Positions 58,684 through 64,000 of a stretch of DNA of 64,000 nucleotides are shown piece after piece. Where the stretch lies: assembly GCF_038002825.1 (NCBI RefSeq), contig NZ_JBBODF010000001.1:3968001-4032000 (forward strand), read 5' to 3'. The position numbers and the translations under genes were made by a program. The stretch is from Paenibacillus sp. FSL H8-0048 (GTDB taxonomy: Bacteria; Bacillota; Bacilli; Paenibacillales; Paenibacillaceae). Numbering within the stretch: position 1 is the stretch's first letter; every line of letters begins with the position of its first letter. The notes beneath the pieces are model-generated. The model searched no databases. It saw nothing but the letters and a program-made list of their open reading frames with translations, and had not been told where the DNA came from.

Positions 58684-59589
58684 ATGAAAAAAGCTTCTGT
58701 AATCTTGTCGAGCGCACTGGTACTGGGTACTTTACTCGCTGGTTGCGGCAACAGCAACAAAGCTGAGAATGCAGCTGCAACAACTGCACCTGTAGCAACT
58801 GCTACTGCCGCAGCTGAAGCAACTACTGCACCTGCAGCCGAAACAGGCAAGTACCAGGACGGAACCTACTACGGTACAGTGGATGCCGATCCAGAGACTG
58901 GCTGGCAGACCTTTGCACAACTGACTGTAGAAGGCGGCAAAATCACCAAAGCTGACTGGAATGCTTTCAACGTTAAAAAAGCGGGCGATTTGAAGAAAAA
59001 AGTATCTGAAGACGGCAACTACGGCCTGGTAAAAATCGGTGGAGCGAAGTCCGAATGGCATGAACAGGCTGCTCTTGCTGAAGCCTACCTGATTGAAAAA
59101 CAAGATCCTGCTGCTCTCACTGTAAACGCTGAAGGCAAAACAGATGCAATCTCCGGTGTATCCGTACACGTTAGTGATTTCGTTGGCGCGGCTCAGGCTG
59201 CACTTGCTGCCGGCCCTGCACAAGCAGGCCCATACAAAGACGGCGGATATACTGCTGAAGGCGAAATGGATGCTAAATCCGGCTGGAAGTCCACTGTAGC
59301 TCTGTCTGTTGCTAACGGCAACGTTGTAGCTGTTAATTTCAGCGGTGTGAATGCTGCAGGCGACGATAAGAAACAATATTCTGTAGACGGAAAATACGGC
59401 ATGAAAGCCGGCGGCGCTGCTGCTGAATGGCATGAAGAAATCGCCCTTGCCGAGAAATACTTCCTTGAGAACAAAGGCGTAGCTCCTACCCTGGATGCTG
59501 AAGGTAAAACAGACGCAATCTCCGGCGTATCCATCCATGTTGGTGAATATTTCACACTTGCACAAAAAGCACTCGAAGGCGCGAAATAA
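58684..59589 (+). CDS. Lipoprotein with two FMN-bind domains (PplA-like)
   Basis: 301 aa. Lipoprotein signal (lipobox LLAGC, Cys21), a Thr/Ala/Pro-rich linker (24-52), then two homologous FMN-bind domains, about 53-175 and 180-298: each begins YKDGxYxxxGExD/YQDGTYYGTVD...GW and ends EGKTDAISGVSVHV / EGKTDAISGVSIHV. In Listeria PplA, a membrane lipoprotein with FMN covalently bound to such domains carries electrons from Ndh2 to extracellular acceptors. The usual acceptor motif is SGA[TS]; here both copies read SGVS, so Ser would be the acceptor, and covalent flavinylation is not certain. It is upstream of ndh2. Confidence 0.85.
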   Translation: MKKASVILSSALVLGTLLAGCGNSNKAENAAATTAPVATATAAAEATTAPAAETGKYQDGTYYGTVDADPETGWQTFAQLTVEGGKITKADWNAFNVKKAGDLKKKVSEDGNYGLVKIGGAKSEWHEQAALAEAYLIEKQDPAALTVNAEGKTDAISGVSVHVSDFVGAAQAALAAGPAQAGPYKDGGYTAEGEMDAKSGWKSTVALSVANGNVVAVNFSGVNAAGDDKKQYSVDGKYGMKAGGAAAEWHEEIALAEKYFLENKGVAPTLDAEGKTDAISGVSIHVGEYFTLAQKALEGAK

Positions 59590-59638
59590 TTATTCGCTAC
59601 CCTTTTGCAGCTAATCAGATGAATGAGGTGAGTTTCTC

Positions 59639-61516
59639 TTGAAGAAAATAGTCATTTTGGGCGGCGGCTACGGCGGCGTACTCACGGCTAAGAAACTGGC
59701 AAAGAAATTTAAGAACGACAAAGATGTAGAAATCAAACTGATCGACCGAAATCCATATCACACTCTTTTGACTGAGCTGCATGAGGTTTCTGCGAATCGC
59801 GCACCTGAGGATTCGATCAAAATTGACTTGAAGAAAATTTTTGCCGGACTGAAAGTAGATGTAGTTCTGGATGAGATCAGCAACATTGATTTCAAGAACA
59901 AGAAGCTGAAATCCGACAAAGCCACCTATGCTTATGATTATCTGGTCATCGGCACAGGAAGCAAGCCAACCTTCTTCGGTATCCCCGGAGCTGAAGAGAA
60001 CACCTTCTCCTTCTGGTCCTACGATGATGCAGTTGCCCTGAAGCGTCAGATCCGCGACATGTACACCAAAGCTGCGAAGGAAAAGAACCCGGCTACACGC
60101 CGCGCTATGCTGACCTTCGTAATCATCGGTGCCGGCTTTACCGGCGTTGAGCTTGTAGGTGAAATGGCCGAGCAGCGCGACGAGCTCTGCAGAGAATTCT
60201 TCATCGATCCTTCCGAAGTGAGATTGATCGTGGCTGATATGGCTCCGAAGATCCTGCCTATCCTTCCGGATAAGCTGATCCAGAAAGCCGAAGCCCGTCT
60301 GCGCAAGCTGAAGGTAGAAATCGTTACCGGCGCCAAAATCACCGAAGTAGGGGCAGGCTCTGTTGCCCTCGGCGAGAAGAACATCGTGGATGCACAGACA
60401 ATCGTCTGGACCGCCGGTGTTGAAGGCTCGGAAATCGTCGGCAACCTTGATGTTCAACAGCAAGGCCGCAAACGTATTGTTACCAATGAACACCTTGAAA
60501 GTGTTGACCATAAGAACGTATACGTCGTAGGGGATAACATCTTCTTCATCCCCGAAGGCGAAGAACGTCCAGTTCCGCAAATGGTTGAGAATGCTGAACA
60601 AGCGGCTCCGGTTATCGCAGGGAATATCACTGCTGATATCAAGGGTACGCCTAAAAAAGCATATAAACCAGGCTTCCACGGCACCATGGTTTCCATCGGC
60701 AGCCGCTACGGTGTAGCGAACGTTGGTCTTCCGGGCAAGTTCTTCATGCTGACCGGCTTCATGGCTATGTTGTCCAAACATTTCATCAATATGTTCTATC
60801 TGTCCCAGGTTGTGGGCTTCAACAAGGTCTGGACTTACATGATGCACGAGTTCTTCCATGTTGAGAACCGCAAGAGCTTCGTCGGCGGTTACTTCTCCAA
60901 GCGTTCGCCGAACTTCTGGCTCGTTCCGCTCCGTATGCTGCTCGGGGGAATGTGGTTATATGAAGGTATAGAGAAGATCCGCAAAATCTGGGTTGATCCG
61001 AATAAGATTTTCCTGATTCCTGCGGCTCCTTATGCAGACGCGACATCGGCAGCAAGTCAGGCTGTGGATGCAGTCAAAACTACCGTAGATGCCCAATCTG
61101 CCGCTTCCGCAGTATCCACTGCCAAAGAAGCTGTATCGGCTCTTCCGGTTCCAGGCTTCATCTATGATATCTCTAACTGGTTCATGGATCTCATGTTTTA
61201 CAATGCTGACGGATCTTACACCTTCCTGGCAAAATGGTTCCAAATCGGTATGGTCTGTGCCGAAATCGTCTTCGGCGTAATGCTGATCGTTGGTCTGTTC
61301 ACAGCGATCTCTGCTCTGGCCACGATAGGTATGGCGGTTATGATCTGGACCACCAAGATGGCAGCAACAGAAATGCTCTGGTATGTTGGAGCAGCTATTG
61401 CCTGCATCGGCGGTTCCGGCAGCGTGTTCGGCCTGGATTACTATGTTCTTCCTTGGCTTAAGAAGCAGTGGAAGAGGATTCCTCTCGTCCGACGCTGGTA
61501 TCTGTATACCGACTGA
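59639..61516 (+). CDS. Type II NADH dehydrogenase with membrane C-terminus (Ndh2-like)
   Basis: 625 aa. FAD motif VILGGGYGGVLTAKKL, NADH motif TFVIIGAGFTGVELVGEMAE, and the LVIGTGSKPTFF region place it in NDH-2. After about residue 400 there is an extra 225-residue part with membrane segments (LVPLRMLLGGMWLYEGIEKI, WFQIGMVCAEIVFGVMLIVGL, ATIGMAVMIWTTKMAATEM, GAAIACIGGSGSVFG) not found in ordinary 400-residue NDH-2. Listeria Ndh2, used for extracellular electron transfer, has such a C-terminal membrane extension. TTG start at 59639 with GAGGTGA before it. It follows the FMN lipoprotein by 49 bases. Confidence 0.9.
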   Translation: MKKIVILGGGYGGVLTAKKLAKKFKNDKDVEIKLIDRNPYHTLLTELHEVSANRAPEDSIKIDLKKIFAGLKVDVVLDEISNIDFKNKKLKSDKATYAYDYLVIGTGSKPTFFGIPGAEENTFSFWSYDDAVALKRQIRDMYTKAAKEKNPATRRAMLTFVIIGAGFTGVELVGEMAEQRDELCREFFIDPSEVRLIVADMAPKILPILPDKLIQKAEARLRKLKVEIVTGAKITEVGAGSVALGEKNIVDAQTIVWTAGVEGSEIVGNLDVQQQGRKRIVTNEHLESVDHKNVYVVGDNIFFIPEGEERPVPQMVENAEQAAPVIAGNITADIKGTPKKAYKPGFHGTMVSIGSRYGVANVGLPGKFFMLTGFMAMLSKHFINMFYLSQVVGFNKVWTYMMHEFFHVENRKSFVGGYFSKRSPNFWLVPLRMLLGGMWLYEGIEKIRKIWVDPNKIFLIPAAPYADATSAASQAVDAVKTTVDAQSAASAVSTAKEAVSALPVPGFIYDISNWFMDLMFYNADGSYTFLAKWFQIGMVCAEIVFGVMLIVGLFTAISALATIGMAVMIWTTKMAATEMLWYVGAAIACIGGSGSVFGLDYYVLPWLKKQWKRIPLVRRWYLYTD

Positions 61517-61610
61517 TGAACCGGGTAACCGGTGGTTAACAACTACATTCATTTATAACAGCGGCGTATGCACAGGCTGCGCTGCTGCAAGCTGAATAGG
61601 ATATTCTTAA

Positions 61611-61639
61611 GAGTAATGTGTCCCTAGGACACATTACTC
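61611..61639. promoter_or_regulatory. Perfect 13-bp palindrome in the operon
   Basis: GAGTAATGTGTCC-cta-GGACACATTACTC, 13-bp arms with a 3-base loop. No T run follows, so it is a better operator or RNA-processing hairpin than a terminator. It lies between ndh2 and the hepS-like gene (239-base gap with no gene). Confidence 0.55.
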
Positions 61640-61755
61640 TCCTTGTTTAACGAGGTGAAAGTACATTTATATGTGTGTTTTCAACAAAATGGTTTTGTAG
61701 GGATAATCAGGAATTGGCTTCCTTCCAGCAAAACCGATAAGAAGGAGAGAAGCTT

Positions 61756-62205
61756 GTGAACCAAAAAATCACCCAAGATACATTCCGGTTGCTTCAGGCT
61801 GAAATGTCTAAGATTGCCGGAATTCAGTTGTCTCTCTCTCCGGCAGAATGTGAGCAAATGCTCTCGGTACTGGAACGCCATGATCTGGAGTATGACCGCA
61901 AAACTCATTTGCTAGGCATTTATACCATCCTTACCGTGGCAGCACAGCGCCATATGGAATGTGTCCCACATCATCCTGACCTGACCCGTAACATTTTGGA
62001 TGGAGATTACCTGTACAGCTTCTATCTGCAGTTTGCAGTGAAATACAGGGAGCTGGATCTGGTAGCCTATATGGCCTCCTCCATCAAAAAATTGCAGATC
62101 AAACGTTCAAATGGAGAGTTCACAGAACACAATCCGGCCCGGGAGCTGGATGAGTTTCTCATTCAGGAGCGCAGACAACGAAGCCGTACCAGCAAAGCCA
62201 TTTGA
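61756..62205 (+). CDS. Heptaprenyl diphosphate synthase component 1-like protein
   Basis: 149 aa. The block LDGDYLYSFYLQFAVKYRELDLVAYMASSIKKLQ is like component I of Bacillus HepS (HEPPP_synt_1), the non-catalytic partner of a two-part prenyl synthase. At 149 aa it is shorter than HepS (about 250), so it may be a reduced form. GTG start with AAGGAGAG before it. It is 18 bases before the catalytic polyprenyl synthase, so the pair is likely a functional unit. Confidence 0.7.
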   Translation: MNQKITQDTFRLLQAEMSKIAGIQLSLSPAECEQMLSVLERHDLEYDRKTHLLGIYTILTVAAQRHMECVPHHPDLTRNILDGDYLYSFYLQFAVKYRELDLVAYMASSIKKLQIKRSNGEFTEHNPARELDEFLIQERRQRSRTSKAI

Positions 62206-62223
62206 CAGGTGGGAACATGAACG

Positions 62224-63204
62224 ATGAAGCTGCATGAAGCCTTGAATATTGATCTGAATGAAATTAACCGTGAAATTAAGAATCTGGTGGCCCGGGATAA
62301 GGATGTTCCCAAAAAGTCGCAGCTGGCGCAGAGCATTCTCGAACTGACAGGCTCCGGCGGTAAACGCCTCCGCCCGCTGATGGTTATTGTCGGCAGCCGG
62401 TTTGGTCCGAGACCTGCCGGACGCCGCACCCTGCAATTATCCGCTGCGGCTGAATTTATCCATGTGGCCTCATTGATTCATGACGATATTATTGATAACG
62501 CCGAGCTGCGGCGGGGCGAGCCTGCGCTGCATATCAAGACCGGGATTCTATCCGCTGTCCATATCGGTAATTATATGTCTGCCCGCATTATTGAACTGCT
62601 CAGCAAGTATACCGGTGATAAGGACCGTTATGTTCACGATCTATCCTCTGTCGCCACAGCCCAGTTATGTTTGGGTGAATATCAGCAATTAGAGCTTGCC
62701 TTCGATTATGATCTTACGCTGGAGCAGTACCTGGAGAAGTCCCGTAACAAAACCGCACTGTTGATGGCCACCTGCCTGCGGGTAGGCGCATTGTCGGCGG
62801 AGAGCAGCGCGGAGACTGCCCACCTCCTCTACGATTTCGGAGAAGCGCTGGGAATGTCATTCCAGATTCAGGATGATATCCTGGACTTCACGCAATCAGC
62901 GGATGTACTCGGCAAGCCGGCCGGCAGCGATCTTCGTCACGGCCAGGTTACCCTTCCTGTGCTCTTCGCCTTACAGGATGATGAGCTTGCTCCTGTCATC
63001 CGCAGGATAGGCCCTGGCTCTTCTCCTGAAGACATTGAGCATGTCCTGGAGCTCGTAAGAGACAGTGATGCCCTTGCCCGCTCAGAGGCTGTCAGCCAGG
63101 ACTATCTGGCCCGGGCTGCTGCGATTGTGGAGCAGCTCTCCAGCTTCCCGGCGCATGCCGATCTGAAGACCCTGCTGCAATACTTCGCCGGGCGTGACCG
63201 CTGA
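62224..63204 (+). CDS. Polyprenyl diphosphate synthase (class I, DmkB-like by context)
   Basis: 326 aa. The first Asp-rich motif HDDIIDNAELRRG and the second FQIQDDILDFTQS are both present, with GGKRLRPL (IPP-binding) near the N-terminus and KPAGSDLRHGQVTLPVLFA. It makes the long prenyl chain of (demethyl)menaquinone. In Listeria a dedicated prenyl synthase (DmkB) serves the extracellular-electron-transfer quinone; here a synthase with its component-1-like partner follows the Ndh2-like gene. It could also be the house-keeping hepT. Terminator-like stems follow at 63356 and 63389. Confidence 0.85.
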   Translation: MKLHEALNIDLNEINREIKNLVARDKDVPKKSQLAQSILELTGSGGKRLRPLMVIVGSRFGPRPAGRRTLQLSAAAEFIHVASLIHDDIIDNAELRRGEPALHIKTGILSAVHIGNYMSARIIELLSKYTGDKDRYVHDLSSVATAQLCLGEYQQLELAFDYDLTLEQYLEKSRNKTALLMATCLRVGALSAESSAETAHLLYDFGEALGMSFQIQDDILDFTQSADVLGKPAGSDLRHGQVTLPVLFALQDDELAPVIRRIGPGSSPEDIEHVLELVRDSDALARSEAVSQDYLARAAAIVEQLSSFPAHADLKTLLQYFAGRDR

Positions 63205-63247
63205 GCGGGCATCAGCATAATGCAGTGACAACCTTGTGCGTTAGTAC

Positions 63248-63325
63248 AATGTATGCTGTTTTTCGCATACATTCGGGTCATGCGCCTGCGTGCCAGCACA
63301 ATGTATGCTATTTTTCACATACATT
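63248..63325 (+). repeat. Two hairpin-repeat units, 52-bp period
   Basis: Unit 1, 63248-63273, AATGTATGC-TGTTTTTC-GCATACATT, a perfect 9-bp stem. Unit 2, 63300-63325, has CACATACATT on its right side. Same plan as the 5.2 kb units, placed after the polyprenyl synthase gene. Confidence 0.9.
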
Positions 63326-63355
63326 TAGTTTCAGCTGGTGAAATCAATCTTATCC

Positions 63356-63385
63356 AAAAAAAGACTGCCGGGACTTCTCCGGCAG
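63356..63385 (-). terminator. Terminator of the partial minus-strand gene
   Basis: CTGCCGG...CCGGCAG stem followed by T7 on the minus strand, 31 bases after the stop of the gene at 63417. Confidence 0.85.
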
Positions 63386-63388
63386 CCT

Positions 63389-63416
63389 GGGCGCCTTGCA
63401 ACAGGGCGCCCTTTTG
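63389..63416 (+). terminator. Terminator, plus strand
   Basis: GGGCGCC and GGCGCCC pair over an 8-9-base loop, then TTTT. It faces the plus-strand prenyl synthase gene 185 bases upstream. Confidence 0.65.
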
Positions 63417-64000
63417 TTATTTATTTTCAAGCAGCATTGTATCTATTATTTCCTGAAAATCATCCCGGTACTGGCGGAAAGCTTCGGTATTAAACTTAGT
63501 ATTGGGATCTTTGGGCTTAGGCGGGCCAGTGAGGAGCTCCGCGTACAAACGGTCAGTTTCTTTGGATAGCGGTGCCCAGACTTTCTTCACATCGTCATAT
63601 TCTGCACCCAGGCCTGCGATATAGCTGTCGGATTCTTTCTTGTGGGCCATCGCAACAGCTAGCCGGTCCATGGTTGCTTGAATATCCATATTTTCGCCGA
63701 CAGTGTTCTTCCCGTTCTTGGCATAATAATGGAAATCAGCGAAGCCTTTGTTCCACACATCGACAATCATAAAGTTGACCAATTCATCCAGCACCGTTAG
63801 GGGCGGTAACGTCACAGCCGGAACCGGTGCCTTAAACTTGCTGCGGAGATTGTTAAATTCGGCTTTTTCCACTGCCTCCATAGCTCTGAAGATTTTATTA
63901 TCTGCAATCAGAACAATAACCTCATTGTACATATTCGACCGTTTCTCCCCCTGAAGCAGTACTGCATCCACCTTTTCCCCATTGTCATCCGTATACTCTG
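63417..64000 (-). CDS. Hypothetical protein, partial (start outside the window)
   Basis: The frame is open to the right edge (...EYTDDNGEKVDAVLLQGEKRSNMYNEVIVL...), so the N-terminus lies beyond position 64000; the internal GTG at 63971 or ATG at 63932 has only weak ribosome sites. The visible 194 residues are soluble, with helical segments (MEAVEKAEFNNLRSKF, ATMDRLAVAMAHKKESDS). I do not recognise the family. The clear stop and terminator mark its 3' end. Confidence 0.6.
   Translation of the reverse strand, partial: EYTDDNGEKVDAVLLQGEKRSNMYNEVIVLIADNKIFRAMEAVEKAEFNNLRSKFKAPVPAVTLPPLTVLDELVNFMIVDVWNKGFADFHYYAKNGKNTVGENMDIQATMDRLAVAMAHKKESDSYIAGLGAEYDDVKKVWAPLSKETDRLYAELLTGPPKPKDPNTKFNTEAFRQYRDDFQEIIDTMLLENK

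Noticed and set aside
58720..59565. Minus-strand frames in the FMN lipoprotein gene
   Set aside because: They have no motif and come from the Ala-rich repeat codon use of the real gene.
59615..60859. Minus-strand 414-codon frame
   Set aside because: Shadow of the NDH-2 gene, no domain seen.

Overview
The window reads as chromosome of a Paenibacillus-type Firmicute. The evidence is AGGAGG-type ribosome binding sites with many GTG and TTG starts, a caa3 oxidase operon (ctaC-ctaD-ctaE-ctaF-ctaG plus DUF420), bacilliredoxin BrxC, a LipL-type octanoyl transferase, a CsbD-like protein, a YtrA-type GntR/ABC operon, a cyclic di-AMP riboswitch and Xylan/glucan hydrolases (GH43, GH31). No rRNA or tRNA gene was seen.

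Layout: 0.1-5.2 kb holds ArsR, a phospholipase D-like protein, a MarR-nitroreductase-monooxygenase operon and a nitrilase-family hydrolase. 5.2-7.3 kb is a nine-unit array of hairpin repeats with a 51-52 bp period, split in the loop of its fifth unit by an IS110-family element. 7.3-14.1 kb has lipL, a CHAD protein, a ThuA-like protein, an SDR, a brxC-glutaredoxin pair, a beta-propeller-like protein and a c-di-AMP riboswitch before a sigma-like protein. 14.6-22.3 kb has GH43 and AraC genes and a GntR/ABC export operon with a readable promoter and operator. 22.4-23.7 kb is a tyrosine recombinase gene bounded by perfect 24-bp inverted repeats that themselves look like recombinase core sites. 23.8-28 kb is cheW-cheA-mcp. 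28-36 kb has an MBL hydrolase, an APH-like kinase, a second hairpin array (five units, 51-bp period) and the caa3 operon. 36-42.4 kb carries small proteins, a lipid kinase, TrmB, a zinc-ribbon protein and a small alarmone synthetase. 42.6-45.1 kb is a head-to-tail pair of nearly identical IS3-family elements. 45.4-53.5 kb has a tandem-repeat tract, a Gln-rich repeat protein, a SNF2 helicase, GH31 and a TspO-like protein. 53.8-58.2 kb has RidA, a Rossmann protein, an MFS transporter, a sensor kinase and CsbD.

58.4-63.2 kb is the functionally most suggestive block: a double FMN-bind lipoprotein, a long NDH-2 with a membrane C-terminus, a heptaprenyl-diphosphate-synthase component-1-like protein and a polyprenyl synthase, all on the plus strand behind two GTGA-N6-TCAC palindromes. 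This is the core composition of the flavin-based extracellular electron transfer locus known from Listeria (pplA, ndh2, dmkB), here without eetA, eetB, fmnB or dmkA in view.

Non-coding structure is unusually rich. There are two hairpin-array families sharing one 26-bp plan, several long foldback spacers between genes, an IS110 element sitting exactly in a hairpin loop, and a probable self-inverting recombinase segment.
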